From an uncultured Neisseriaceae bacterium (GTDB lineage: Bacteria; Pseudomonadota; Gammaproteobacteria; Burkholderiales; UBA11063), in the NCBI GenBank assembly GCA_903891375.1, contig CAITEL010000136.1, positions 1-15,632 on the forward strand: a stretch of 15,632 nucleotides of DNA, read 5' to 3'. The translations under genes were made by a program, and so were the position numbers. Numbering within the stretch: the stretch's first letter is position 1; every line of letters starts with the position of its first letter. Positions 1 to 7,641 of the stretch are shown in pieces. The notes beneath the pieces are model-generated. The model had not been told where the DNA came from and searched no databases. It saw only the letters and a list, made by a program, of their open reading frames with translations.

Positions 1-1
1 T

Positions 2-433
2 TATTTAAATTATAGCAACAAAAATGATGCAATTAAGGTTGTCGTATCCTATGTGTGTAAAGAAGAGATAGTTACGACCTTTAATAATTATTTAAATTTA
101 TATAAAAAGAACATTGCTGAGGCAGGAACTACAGAAGAGAAAATTGCAGCAATTATATTATTTACGTTTCAAGTTGAATGTTCACATTTTTTTATAAATG
201 GAAATGGACGTTTATGTAGCCAAGCATTATTGTCGAAATTATTAATAGATAATCAACTTCACCCGACAGTATTATTTAATCCTTGGGAAGCTGGGGTTAC
301 AGCTATGATCTTAGTCGCAAACAGTGTAATTAATAATGAGCTCCCCACTATTCATGATTTAACTATGTGCTTATACCCGATAATTGAATGGGTTAAAGAG
401 GGGCAGTTATTTTATCAACAAATGAGTAAGTAA
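2..433 (+). CDS. Fic-like domain protein, C-terminal part (5' end outside window)
   Basis: The reading frame is open back to the first bases, so the gene most likely starts upstream. A GTG at 53 has no convincing ribosome-binding site. The key motif at 185-211 reads HFFINGNGR, which matches the Fic core HxFx(D/E)GNGRxxR: the catalytic His, the Phe and the GNGR anion-binding loop are present. The acidic Mg-binding residue is Asn here and the second Arg is replaced (RLCS). Fic proteins usually transfer AMP or another phosphate-containing group to target proteins. With these changes this one may be weakened or may use different chemistry. The helical segments before and after the motif fit a Fic fold. 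It converges on nadD, with 28 bp between the stop codons and no clear terminator. Family assignment is fairly likely; activity and target are unknown. Confidence 0.6.
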   Translation, partial: YLNYSNKNDAIKVVVSYVCKEEIVTTFNNYLNLYKKNIAEAGTTEEKIAAIILFTFQVECSHFFINGNGRLCSQALLSKLLIDNQLHPTVLFNPWEAGVTAMILVANSVINNELPTIHDLTMCLYPIIEWVKEGQLFYQQMSK

Positions 434-461
434 GTCACGTTGAGATATTGTGCGTTCAATT

Positions 462-1118
462 TTATTTATTTCCTTGATGTCTTGCGTATAATTGTTGATT
501 ATTAATATACGTAGCGATTTTGGACGGGACTAAATTTTCAATAGACTGATGTTCTGTGACCATATTTCTAATTTGAGTTGATGAAATATCAATCGGTTCA
601 AAGTCAACCACAAAAAATTGCCCGTGATTACTCGCTTTAAAATTTGTTAAATCATTAGTTTTGCGTTTTGTAAATTCGGTTATTAATTCGTTAGCCATCA
701 GGCTTTCATTATAATTTTGGCGTTTGATTACGATAAAATTGGTTAATTCAAGTAATAATTTCCAGTTATCCCATGTGTCTAAACTCACAAGCGAATCACT
801 ACCTATAATAAAAAAAACAGGTGTGGCGTGACCAACTTCATTTCTGATTATGCTCAATGTGTTATAGGTGTAACAGAACTCATCTTTATCAATTTCGCTA
901 GTATTTATTAAAAAGCGGTTATCATGTTCAAGTGCAAGATTCAGCATATTTAAACGGTCTGTGGCTGTGGTTAATGGTGCAGCTTTATACGGCGGGATTC
1001 CTGTAGGTAAGAATGTTATTGGATGCTGAAATAGACTATACAATTTGATTGCAATAATCATATGTCCATTATGTAGTGGATTAAATGTACCACCAAATAA
1101 AATTATTGAATTATTCAT
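462..1118 (-). CDS. nadD: Nicotinate-nucleotide adenylyltransferase
   Basis: This enzyme joins nicotinate mononucleotide and ATP to form deamido-NAD, a step shared by de novo and salvage NAD synthesis in the cytoplasm. The 218-aa product begins with the nucleotidyltransferase signature GGTFNPLHNGH (residues 9-19), whose H16 and H19 form the HxGH ATP-binding motif. IIGSDSL (104-110) followed by DTWDNW matches the substrate-binding segment, and ISSTQIR (178-184) is the C-terminal ISSTxIR motif. The length is normal for the family. Its ATG lies 11 nt after the purF stop and has no clear Shine-Dalgarno sequence, so translation probably depends on coupling to purF. It is the last gene of the minus-strand operon. 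The frequent partner rsfS (ybeB) is not adjacent. Confidence 0.95.
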   Translation of the reverse strand: MNNSIILFGGTFNPLHNGHMIIAIKLYSLFQHPITFLPTGIPPYKAAPLTTATDRLNMLNLALEHDNRFLINTSEIDKDEFCYTYNTLSIIRNEVGHATPVFFIIGSDSLVSLDTWDNWKLLLELTNFIVIKRQNYNESLMANELITEFTKRKTNDLTNFKASNHGQFFVVDFEPIDISSTQIRNMVTEHQSIENLVPSKIATYINNQQLYARHQGNK

Positions 1119-1129
1119 TTATGAATTTT

Positions 1130-2584
1130 TTAATTCCAGTCAACTTTTAATAATGAGTTTAAATATTTGTCATCTATATTACCTGTTATATATTTGCCAT
1201 CAAAACATGAAGCATCAAAGTTTGATAGTTCAGGATTAATATCTGTTATAGATTTCTTTAAGTTATCCAGTGTTTGAAATATTACTTTATCAGCGCCAAT
1301 TACCTGACAAATCTCTTCATCACTTCGGTTGTATGCAATTAATTCATTATGTGTTGGCATGTCAATACCGTAGACATTAGGGAATCTAACTTGTGGAGCA
1401 GCTGAGGCTATATAAACATTTTTAGCTCCACAACTGCGAATAATATTTATAATTTCTTTAGATGTGGTGCCTCTTACGATAGAATCATCAACTAGAAGAA
1501 CATTTTTGTCTCTAAATTCTACAGCAACAGGGTTCAGTTTATTTCTAACGGCAATTTTACGTTCTTCCTGACTAGATAACATAAAAGTGCGACCAGTAAA
1601 ATGATTTTTTACAAACCCTTCACGATATGGTTTTTTTAGTGTATCTGCAACTTCAACTGCTATAGTGCGTGATGTATCAGGTACAGGGATAACTACATCA
1701 ATCTCTAAATTAAGATTACGAATTTGTTCTGCTAAATATTTACCCATATTGCGCCGTGCTAATTGCACTGTAACGTTTTCAATTATAGAATCAGGGCGAG
1801 CTAGGTATACATATTCAAAAATACAAATATGTAATTGTGGGTTGGCGTGACACATTCTTGTCTCGAGTTTACCATCTTTGGTAACAATAACCCCTTCACC
1901 TGGTTTTATATCACGAATAATTTCAAAACCATTAATCTCAATCGCACAACTTTCAGAAGATAAGAGGTAGGTAATCGTACCATTAGCTTCGACTTTTTTC
2001 CCTAAAATTAAAGGGCGTATTCCAAATGGATCTCTGAAACCAACTAGAGCGTAATCGGCAATTAAGCTAACAACGGCATATGCTCCAGTTATTCTTGAGT
2101 GAAGATTAGTAATTGCAGCAAATATTTTGTCGTTGTTTAACTCTTGATTTGTAGTTAGTTGTTCCAATTCAAAAGCAAAAACATTTGTTAAAATCTCTGA
2201 GTCAGAGCGAGTGCGTACATGCCGATGATTTTTCTTTAACACATCATTGCGAAGAAGTGCGGAGTTATTTAAATTACCATTATGTGCAACCATCATGCCA
2301 AATGGAGAATTTACATAAAACGGGTGTGCTTGTTCTGGGTCATTAGCCTCACCTGCAGTAGGGTAGCGTACGTGTCCAATTCCAATATTTCCACGTAGAT
2401 AGGTTAGGTCAAATTCAGAAATCACCTCTTTAACGAGGCCCAATTCTTTTTTTAAATGCATCAAGTTACCATCCATAGTGGCAACCCCTGCGGCTTGTTG
2501 ACCACGATGTTGTAAGCCTTTTAAGGCACTTATTAACACGTGGTTAATAGGGTTGCTGGAGGCGATTCCGATGATTCCGCACAT
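1130..2584 (-). CDS. purF: Amidophosphoribosyltransferase (glutamine PRPP amidotransferase)
   Basis: PurF catalyses the first committed step of purine synthesis: PRPP plus glutamine gives 5-phosphoribosylamine. The 484-aa protein starts MCGIIGI. Removal of Met exposes the nucleophilic Cys of the class II glutaminase domain, so there is no propeptide, as in the E. coli type. LQHRGQQAAG (24-33), YPTAGE (74-79) and AHNGN (100-104) are glutaminase-site segments. IFEYVYLARPDS (255-266) and the PRPP loop LLVDDSIVRGTTS (363-375) define the phosphoribosyltransferase half. Length and motif order are normal. It lies 14 nt downstream of cvpA and 11 nt upstream of nadD, in one apparent operon. The spacing cvpA-purF is the classical proteobacterial arrangement. 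Confidence 0.97.
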   Translation of the reverse strand: MCGIIGIASSNPINHVLISALKGLQHRGQQAAGVATMDGNLMHLKKELGLVKEVISEFDLTYLRGNIGIGHVRYPTAGEANDPEQAHPFYVNSPFGMMVAHNGNLNNSALLRNDVLKKNHRHVRTRSDSEILTNVFAFELEQLTTNQELNNDKIFAAITNLHSRITGAYAVVSLIADYALVGFRDPFGIRPLILGKKVEANGTITYLLSSESCAIEINGFEIIRDIKPGEGVIVTKDGKLETRMCHANPQLHICIFEYVYLARPDSIIENVTVQLARRNMGKYLAEQIRNLNLEIDVVIPVPDTSRTIAVEVADTLKKPYREGFVKNHFTGRTFMLSSQEERKIAVRNKLNPVAVEFRDKNVLLVDDSIVRGTTSKEIINIIRSCGAKNVYIASAAPQVRFPNVYGIDMPTHNELIAYNRSDEEICQVIGADKVIFQTLDNLKKSITDINPELSNFDASCFDGKYITGNIDDKYLNSLLKVDWN

Positions 2585-2598
2585 ATATTTATATTCTC

Positions 2599-3111
2599 TT
2601 AAAAAAGTTTAGCTGGAGCAGGAAGATTTTTAATACTCTCTGGGATAGCGTGTAAAATAAGGTTTACTGTAGGGTAAATAATTGGATATGCTTTTGAGTT
2701 TTTCCAGTTATGAGAAGTGTCTAAATTAAGCATTTCAATTAGAATGACTATTATAGCACAAATAAACACACCACGAACGATTCCAAAGATAAAGCCAATG
2801 ATACGATTAAGTCCGCCAAGATTGAGCGCACTAATAACATTTGCAAAAATTTTACGTAAAATTGCCAGAAAAACCGCTACGATAATAAAAATAACAACAT
2901 AAACAATAACACTGCGTAAGAATTGGCTAGTAACGGCGTTAGGTATAAGATGAATGATAGAATCGCCAAATTTGTGCATTAGCCATAAAGCAATAAACCA
3001 TACGCTTAGAGATAATACTTCAGCTATTCCGCCACGTATTAGGGCAAAGATTGCCGAGACAATAATTATTCCAAAGAACATTAAGTCATAATTTGAGCTG
3101 ATTAATTGCAT
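2599..3111 (-). CDS. cvpA: CvpA family inner-membrane protein
   Basis: The 170-aa protein has four hydrophobic stretches (about residues 8-25, 31-46, 66-86 and 104-127), an early RGG...E motif (R26-E31) and a GGLNRIIGFIFGIVRG segment (99-114). Both motifs are typical of CvpA. In E. coli CvpA was found through its requirement for colicin V production, and it is an inner-membrane protein linked to envelope homeostasis. Its biochemical role is not settled. Its position directly before purF is the well-known conserved arrangement and supports the call. An AGG ribosome-binding element precedes the ATG, 18 nt after the SPOR gene stops. Confidence 0.92.
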   Translation of the reverse strand: MQLISSNYDLMFFGIIIVSAIFALIRGGIAEVLSLSVWFIALWLMHKFGDSIIHLIPNAVTSQFLRSVIVYVVIFIIVAVFLAILRKIFANVISALNLGGLNRIIGFIFGIVRGVFICAIIVILIEMLNLDTSHNWKNSKAYPIIYPTVNLILHAIPESIKNLPAPAKLF

Positions 3112-3129
3112 AACTGCCTACCGTATCTG

Positions 3130-3993
3130 TTAATTGTTGCTTACTTTTGCTAAATTTTGATTAGCTTCATCTTTTGAATTAAATGGTCCCATTCTTAAGC
3201 GATATATAGTACTACCATTTGCCATTTGTACGGGCTCTATAAAAGTATGAATATTTTTGTGATTCAATGTTTGTTGTATCTGCTGTAATTTTGTTTTATT
3301 ATTTGATGCAGTTAATTGAATAAAGAATTTTGTTGGCGATTGCGTATGCGCTACTCCGTTTAGAATATCTTCAGGCGATGGTGCTTGTGATTTTTCGCTA
3401 ATTACTCGTGGTGAGAATTTAGGTGGATTATTATTAGCTTTATTTGGAGAAATATTTTCTGTATTTTTTATCGTGTCATGGTCAATAGAAACATTTTTGT
3501 TGGTTGTGTTTTTGTTATCTATTTCATTGTTTTTTGATATTACACTGGCTTTATATCCATTGTCAGTTTGTGGCTGTTCTTGAGTATTGTTGTTATTTAT
3601 TGTTTGTGGACTATTCACAATATTGTTATGTTGTGAGGTATCTGCTGAACTATTATTCTTTTGTACGTTGTTGTTTTGAGAGTTATCTACCACTTTATTT
3701 GAAATTGAGTTATTGTTAGATATAACTTGTGAGGAAACTAATGCCTGATTATCACTTGTTGTTGCTGATGTGCTTGGATGTTCAGTGGCTTTAACGACTT
3801 GGGTGTTTTTGATTTCAACTTTATCTGGAGTGACGTTTACTTGCTTAATTTTAGATGTGACGTTTAATAAAACAACTAATGCAACTAATAGAAGAAAAAT
3901 ACTTCCCATTAAACGGTGACGTGATTTACGTTTGGCATCTTGGGTTGCCTTGATTAAGTGGCTTTTATTTTTGTGTTGAAAATTGTGTTGCAT
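3130..3993 (-). CDS. SPOR-domain membrane protein (DedD/FtsN-like)
   Basis: The 287-aa protein has a short basic cytoplasmic N-terminus and one transmembrane helix (about residues 29-46). A long linker very rich in Asn, Gln, Ser and Thr (about 75-200) follows, then a C-terminal SPOR domain (about 223-287) with FFIQL at its start and YRLRMGPF (264-271). SPOR domains bind denuded peptidoglycan at the division septum, so the protein probably acts in the periplasm during cell division, as DedD and FtsN do. The position between folC and cvpA is where DedD-type genes sit in Proteobacteria. Its ATG is 4 nt after the folC stop, with only a distant AAGG, which suggests translational coupling. The Asn-rich linker is low complexity and should not be used for homology claims. 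Confidence 0.88.
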   Translation of the reverse strand: MQHNFQHKNKSHLIKATQDAKRKSRHRLMGSIFLLLVALVVLLNVTSKIKQVNVTPDKVEIKNTQVVKATEHPSTSATTSDNQALVSSQVISNNNSISNKVVDNSQNNNVQKNNSSADTSQHNNIVNSPQTINNNNTQEQPQTDNGYKASVISKNNEIDNKNTTNKNVSIDHDTIKNTENISPNKANNNPPKFSPRVISEKSQAPSPEDILNGVAHTQSPTKFFIQLTASNNKTKLQQIQQTLNHKNIHTFIEPVQMANGSTIYRLRMGPFNSKDEANQNLAKVSNN

Positions 3994-3997
3994 TTAA

Positions 3998-5272
3998 TTA
4001 TATTGCCTTTAAATAATATTTTTTTATAGCGTCTTCTACTGCCAAAAATGAGCCAAAACATATAATTCTGTCGGCATCAGTTACAGACTCTACAGCAGAT
4101 GTCATAGCATCATTAATAGATGTGTGTTCATTAATATGTTGCAAATCAACTCCATGTGCAACTAAGACGTCTTTTATTTTATGACTATCTAAACCACGAC
4201 TAGAGTTTAATTTCGCTATATGCCAAACATTGAACGATTTTTTACATAAGTCAATCACTTTATTTACATCTTTATCTGATGCTATACCAAAAACAGCTAT
4301 ATTGTTTTTAGCAAAGGGTAATTTTACCATATTTTCTAACATGTGTTGTACTGCTTGTGGATTATGTGCAACATCAAATATTATTTGTGGTACTCCTGGG
4401 ATAACTTGGAATCTACCTACTAATGTTGTTTGTAGTAATGCTGTTTTAATAGTGCCAATGGTTACAGGGAACTTTTGACGTAGTTTTGTTAGAATCGTTA
4501 AGGCAGTTGCGACATTATAAACTTGTTCTTTTCCACGTAGTGCGGGGTATGGTAGGGTGTAAAAATTATTGTCTTTGCTTAAAACATTAAAGCTTGTGTC
4601 ATTTTTTACTACGCTAAAATCATTATTTAGATATTCGAGTTTAGCATTTATTTTATGTGCATAACTTACCACACTTTGCGGAATATTTAAACCACCAAAA
4701 ATCGCCCATTTATTTTCACGAAAAATCCCAGCTTTTTGAAGGCCTATTTCTTCTAAAGTATTGCCAAGTATGTGGCAATGATCGTAATCAATACTAGTAA
4801 TTGCACTAATTGTTGGTTCAAATAAATTTGTTACATCATTAGTCCCACCAATTCCAACCTCAATGACAGCTACGTCAATGTTTTGTTGTATAAAGTATTG
4901 GTGCGCAGCTAGAGTAAAAGTTTTAAATAGCCCGAGAGAATAGTTAGAGTATTCAATAAGTGGTGTGAGTAATTCGGTTAATTTTATATTATCAATTGGG
5001 GTGTTATTTATACTAATTCGTTCATTGTAATTAAATACATGAGGCGAGGTATAGGTGCCAACTTTATAACCAGATAGTTCTAGGATTTTAGTTAAATAAG
5101 CACATGTTGAGCCTTTTCCATTAGTTCCACCAATCAGAATAATTGGGTAATTTGGGTTTATATGAAATTTGCCGATTGTTTGTTTGGTAAGTTCCAAATT
5201 ATTTGAAAAGTCATGCTCTTGTAGTAATTTATTAATTATATTTTCTAAAATTTGTGGGAGTGAGGTAGTCAT
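3998..5272 (-). CDS. folC: Bifunctional dihydrofolate synthase / folylpolyglutamate synthase
   Basis: FolC adds L-glutamate to dihydropteroate and then to tetrahydrofolates, using ATP, in the cytoplasm. The 424-aa product has the Mur-ligase-type P-loop GGTNGKGST (48-56), followed by YTSPHVFNYNERI (74-86) with the folate-binding SPH. EVGIGGTNDVTN (138-149), the D164-H165 and LGNTLEEIGLQKAGI region (169-183), and FDVAHNPQA in the C-terminal domain are also present. Length and motif order are normal for the bacterial enzyme. A GGGGAT element overlapping the end of the upstream gene probably serves as ribosome-binding site; the gap is 7 nt. The pairing with the SPOR gene, cvpA and purF is conserved in Proteobacteria. 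Confidence 0.96.
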   Translation of the reverse strand: MTTSLPQILENIINKLLQEHDFSNNLELTKQTIGKFHINPNYPIILIGGTNGKGSTCAYLTKILELSGYKVGTYTSPHVFNYNERISINNTPIDNIKLTELLTPLIEYSNYSLGLFKTFTLAAHQYFIQQNIDVAVIEVGIGGTNDVTNLFEPTISAITSIDYDHCHILGNTLEEIGLQKAGIFRENKWAIFGGLNIPQSVVSYAHKINAKLEYLNNDFSVVKNDTSFNVLSKDNNFYTLPYPALRGKEQVYNVATALTILTKLRQKFPVTIGTIKTALLQTTLVGRFQVIPGVPQIIFDVAHNPQAVQHMLENMVKLPFAKNNIAVFGIASDKDVNKVIDLCKKSFNVWHIAKLNSSRGLDSHKIKDVLVAHGVDLQHINEHTSINDAMTSAVESVTDADRIICFGSFLAVEDAIKKYYLKAI

Positions 5273-5279
5273 CTGATTA

Positions 5280-5666
5280 TTATCCCCAACGTAAATATGT
5301 TTTTAGTTGTTTGTAGTCTTTGATGGTTGAGCTATCAATAAATATAGGAATTATAAAACGTCGTTGTTCTGATTTTAAATAGAGTATAGTCAGCATGAAA
5401 GTTATTTCAATGTGTTTTGTAAGTTTAATTGCTTCAACGTTGTCATTATAGCATAGATTAATTTGTGGCGGTTTGCGGTAAATATTTAATGTATATTGTG
5501 GAATAAATAGTAATCGCAATATCCAAAAAATAGTTATTAAAATCATTAAAGTAAGGATTAATGATTTTAATTGAGGTAGATAGGTGTATATAATAAATAA
5601 AGTACCAATACTCACTAAAATTAAGATTGTAGCTAAAGTTGAACTGTGTAATTTAAGTTTTATCAT
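5280..5666 (-). CDS. Small two-helix membrane protein, possibly YgfX-like
   Basis: The 128-aa protein has a basic N-terminus and two adjacent hydrophobic helices (about 9-28 and 34-54). A short beta-rich soluble part follows, ending in PIFIDSSTIKDYKQLKTYLRWG without its last two residues being unusual. This plan, with a final 'D-S...Y/F-x-x-L-x-x-x-L-R-W' pattern, resembles the YgfX family of inner-membrane proteins (E. coli YgfX/CptA). The likeness is weak and rests on topology and the C-terminal motif alone. It sits 9 nt after the acidic hypothetical and 7 nt before folC, so it is co-transcribed with them. No toxin role can be claimed. Confidence 0.55.
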   Translation of the reverse strand: MIKLKLHSSTLATILILVSIGTLFIIYTYLPQLKSLILTLMILITIFWILRLLFIPQYTLNIYRKPPQINLCYNDNVEAIKLTKHIEITFMLTILYLKSEQRRFIIPIFIDSSTIKDYKQLKTYLRWG

Positions 5667-5675
5667 TAAAATAAA

Positions 5676-6059
5676 TTAATGTATAGTAGACTCAGATGTT
5701 TTTTGCGGTTGAATATCTTCACTATCGATAGAACCTTCGCTTAAATCAATGGCAGTGGGGAATACTTCAACATCAAACCAATCCCAAAACATTTTCAAGG
5801 TAAATTCTTGCGGCCATAGATTTTCATCTTCAGTCCAAGAAGCAAGTTCCATCGCAAATAGATCTGCATATTTTTCATCAATGAAATTAACACCATCTTC
5901 AATTTCATTCACTTCTGGAATTAAATATGAATTACAATCAATACGTATACTTTCAATAGTTAATTGTTGTGGCATATCATTAAAGGTGTTGTTAACCCAG
6001 TTTAAAAATGGTTCTTTGGGTTTAATTATGGCAACTGAACGTTCTACGAAATAATACAT
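5676..6059 (-). CDS. Conserved hypothetical acidic protein, first gene of the folC-nadD operon
   Basis: The frame is open further upstream into rpsI (to 6227), but the likely start is the ATG at 6059, giving 127 aa. It is preceded by AGGA 7 nt upstream, and the longer version would have to read through the rpsI terminator hairpin. The protein is soluble, strongly acidic and Trp-rich, with IIKPKEPFLNWVN (11-23) and ELASWTEDENLWP (71-83) followed by FWDWFDVEVF (91-100). I recognise the style of a conserved proteobacterial protein of unknown function but cannot name a family. The C-terminal tail (from about 106) is polar and probably disordered. It lies 9 nt before the YgfX-like gene. Confidence 0.7.
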   Translation of the reverse strand: MYYFVERSVAIIKPKEPFLNWVNNTFNDMPQQLTIESIRIDCNSYLIPEVNEIEDGVNFIDEKYADLFAMELASWTEDENLWPQEFTLKMFWDWFDVEVFPTAIDLSEGSIDSEDIQPQKTSESTIH

Positions 6060-6080
6060 ATATATTCCTAAAAAAATAAA

Positions 6081-6098
6081 ATACCCCAGTTGGGGTAT
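6081..6098 (-). terminator. Rho-independent terminator of rplM-rpsI
   Basis: A perfect 8-bp stem ATACCCCA / TGGGGTAT with a 2-nt loop lies here. Read on the minus strand it is followed by a T-rich run of about 12 nt (6069-6080). It lies 52 nt after the rpsI stop. The T-tract runs directly into the AGGA ribosome-binding site of the next gene, so the terminator sits within the leader of the folC operon. Confidence 0.85.
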
Positions 6099-6150
6099 TT
6101 CTAGAAAAGTAATAAACGTTATAGTGTGAGTATAATCCTGTTTGAGTATA

Positions 6151-6543
6151 CTAACGTTTAGAGAATTGTTTACGTCTACGTGCTTTTCTAAGACCACATT
6201 TCTTACGTTCAACTTCACGAGCATCACGAGTTACAAAACCTGCTTGAGATAGACTAGCTTTTAGATCGGGGTTAAAGTCAATTAACGCACGAGTAATTCC
6301 ATGTCTTGCTGCTCCAGCTTGTCCTGATTCTCCACCACCAAGCACGTTTATTTTAATATCAAAATTTGATAAATGTGCTGTTAATTCTAATGGTTGACGA
6401 ACTATCATGCAGTTGGTTGCACGAGAGAAGTATTCTTCGTAGTTCATGTTGTTTACAGTGATTTTGCCATCACCTTTAATTAAGAATACGCGAGCCACAG
6501 AGCTTTTGCGTCTTCCTGTACCGTAATAGTATTTACCATTCAT
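6151..6543 (-). CDS. rpsI: 30S ribosomal protein S9 (uS9)
   Basis: The 130-aa protein shows the uS9 hallmarks. The N-terminus has [14 protein letters not shown] (6-19), and the middle carries [15 protein letters not shown] (70-84) with ITRAL next. The C-terminus is the conserved basic tail [17 protein letters not shown], which reaches the ribosomal P site. Length is normal. It begins 13 nt after the rplM stop, as in nearly all Proteobacteria, with AGGAA as ribosome-binding site. The stop is TAG, and a terminator follows. Confidence 0.98.
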   Translation of the reverse strand: MNGKYYYGTGRRKSSVARVFLIKGDGKITVNNMNYEEYFSRATNCMIVRQPLELTAHLSNFDIKINVLGGGESGQAGAARHGITRALIDFNPDLKASLSQAGFVTRDAREVERKKCGLRKARRRKQFSKR

Positions 6544-6556
6544 ATATTTGTTCCTA

Positions 6557-6985
6557 TTAAATATCTAGAGTTTTTGGTTGTTGCGCAGAATGAGGGTGTG
6601 CCTCGCCTGCGTACACTTTTAATTTTTTAATCATAGCATAACCTAAAGGACCTTTAGGCAACATTCCCTTAACCGCATGGATTAGGATTTTTTCTGGGCA
6701 CTTATTTAACATTTGGTCAAAAGTGCGTGAGTAAATACCACCAGGGTAACCAGTGTGGCGATAATAAATCTTTTGTAAAGTTTTATTACCAGTAACGACT
6801 AATTTATCTACGTTAGTAACAACAACAAAATCACCAGTATCCATATGTGGGGTATAGATAGGTTTATGTTTGCCACGTAGAATGTGAGCTAGTTTAGATG
6901 CTAAACGACCAAGGGTCTTTTCTTTAGCGTCAACAATGAACCATTCATGAGTAATGTCAGAAGGTTTTGCTGAAAAAGTTTTCAT
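6557..6985 (-). CDS. rplM: 50S ribosomal protein L13 (uL13)
   Basis: The 142-aa product matches the full length of bacterial uL13. It starts [20 protein letters not shown] and continues with [18 protein letters not shown] (about 26-43), GDFVVVTNV and YRHTGYPGG. The end carries [12 protein letters not shown] and the [11 protein letters not shown] segment. The frame can be extended upstream to 7078, but the ATG at 6985 has an AGGA ribosome-binding site 9 nt before it. It also gives the family N-terminus, whereas the extension looks non-coding and contains the promoter. uL13 is an early assembly protein of the large subunit. Confidence 0.98.
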   Translation of the reverse strand: MKTFSAKPSDITHEWFIVDAKEKTLGRLASKLAHILRGKHKPIYTPHMDTGDFVVVTNVDKLVVTGNKTLQKIYYRHTGYPGGIYSRTFDQMLNKCPEKILIHAVKGMLPKGPLGYAMIKKLKVYAGEAHPHSAQQPKTLDI

Positions 6986-7009
6986 ACTTTGTTTTCCTAA
7001 ATATCGTGC

Positions 7010-7015
7010 ATTATA
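7010..7015 (-). promoter_or_regulatory. -10 element of the probable rplM-rpsI promoter
   Basis: A perfect TATAAT is present on the minus strand, 24 nt upstream of the rplM ATG. It would give a leader of roughly 18 nt that just includes the AGGA site. No good -35 is seen: TTGGCA lies only 13 nt upstream, and at 16-17 nt spacing the sequence is AGGTTG/GAGGTT. The call therefore rests on the -10 and its position. Confidence 0.5.
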
Positions 7016-7113
7016 CAAAAGGCTTAAATGCCAACCTCTTGTAACGGTATGTATAGTGGTAAACCATAATTGTACCACACCTACAAACAGAATATCAAAT
7101 TTTTTCCGTGAGC

Positions 7114-7123
7114 ACCAATAAGC
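7114..7123. repeat. Left copy of the 10-bp direct repeat (target duplication) of the MITE-like element
   Basis: ACCAATAAGC directly abuts the left terminal inverted repeat. The identical sequence lies immediately outside the right end at 7273-7282 (11 bp if the shared C is counted). Such duplications arise when a transposase cuts the target with a stagger. Confidence 0.85.
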
Positions 7124-7272
7124 GGGTGCAATTAAAACTCGTGGAACGTATATTTATTGAGGGTTATTGTCATTCCTGCGTAGGCAGGAATCCAGATAAA
7201 AATTTTAAAATTGATACCTGTTTTCGCAGGTATGACAGCATCACCAATTACCCACGAGTTTTAATTGCACCC
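7124..7272. mobile_element. MITE-like 149-bp non-coding insertion with perfect terminal inverted repeats
   Basis: Positions 7124-7144 (GGGTGCAATT...) and 7252-7272 are exact reverse complements over 21 bp, and the element is flanked by a 10-bp direct repeat. It encodes no protein; the short frame across it is a translation of the repeat. Inside are two REP-like units in opposite orientation. The first is 7169-7195, with stem ATTCCTGC/GCAGGAAT and a 4-nt loop. The second is 7213-7237, with stem ATACCTG/CAGGTAT. TGTCATtCCTGCG (7168-7180) and its one-mismatch inverse (7225-7237) also pair, so the transcript could form one long hairpin. The element lies between the rplM promoter and the RelBE pair. 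A parent transposase is not in the window. Confidence 0.8.
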
Positions 7273-7282
7273 ACCAATAAGC
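7273..7282. repeat. Right copy of the 10-bp direct repeat (target duplication)
   Basis: ACCAATAAGC directly follows the right terminal inverted repeat and is identical to the left copy at 7114-7123. Confidence 0.85.
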
Positions 7283-7359
7283 AAACTTCAAAAACACATA
7301 AGATTCCTGAGAGGGCGAATTAAATCATTAGTATGCTTAGGATTTCAAACAATTCTCGA

Positions 7360-7641
7360 CTATTTTTCTTTGTATACTTCTTTACGATGACCGAGTCCCG
7401 CAATTAAAATTAAAATATTTTCATCTTGAATATTACATAAAATTCTATAATCTCCTACCCTGTAACACCAGTTTTCACCTAAAGCACTTCCTTGTAACGC
7501 CTTACCCCATAAGCGTGGATTACTACAACCGATCAATCTCTCACTTATCCATGTCATTAAACGTTTTGATGTTTGTTTATCTAATTTTTTTAATTGCCGT
7601 AGAGCTACTTCATTATAAGTAACCTTAAAGCTCAAGCTCAC
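7360..7641 (-). CDS. relE: RelE/ParE-superfamily toxin of a type II toxin-antitoxin pair
   Basis: RelE-type toxins are small ribosome-dependent mRNA endonucleases that are inhibited by their antitoxin. The 93-aa protein has the family layout: FKVTYNEVALRQLKKLD (5-21), a two-helix N-terminus, then LWGKALQGSALGENWCYRVGD without gaps. It ends in DYRILCNI and the GLGHRKEVY motif (82-90), with R72-equivalent Arg in YRVGDYRIL and the C-terminal His-Arg-Lys and Tyr that are typical of the active site. The start is GTG at 7641, decided by a perfect AGGAGG (7648-7653) 6 nt upstream. It overlaps the antitoxin gene by 17 nt, so the two are translationally coupled. ParE and YafQ are related alternatives, but the RVGDYRIL/GHRKEVY pattern favours RelE. 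Confidence 0.88.
   Translation of the reverse strand: MSLSFKVTYNEVALRQLKKLDKQTSKRLMTWISERLIGCSNPRLWGKALQGSALGENWCYRVGDYRILCNIQDENILILIAGLGHRKEVYKEK

Noticed and set aside
6060..6227. N-terminal extension of the 127-aa hypothetical into rpsI
   Set aside because: It would overlap the end of rpsI and be translated through the terminator hairpin, whereas the ATG at 6059 has its own AGGA.
6986..7078. 31-residue N-terminal extension of L13
   Set aside because: The family N-terminus and the ribosome-binding site both point to 6985, and the extension covers the likely promoter.
7108..7323. 71-codon plus-strand frame across the MITE-like element
   Set aside because: It is mostly a translation of the inverted and REP-like repeats (the CHSCVGRNP-type peptide seen wherever such repeats are translated), with no ribosome-binding site.
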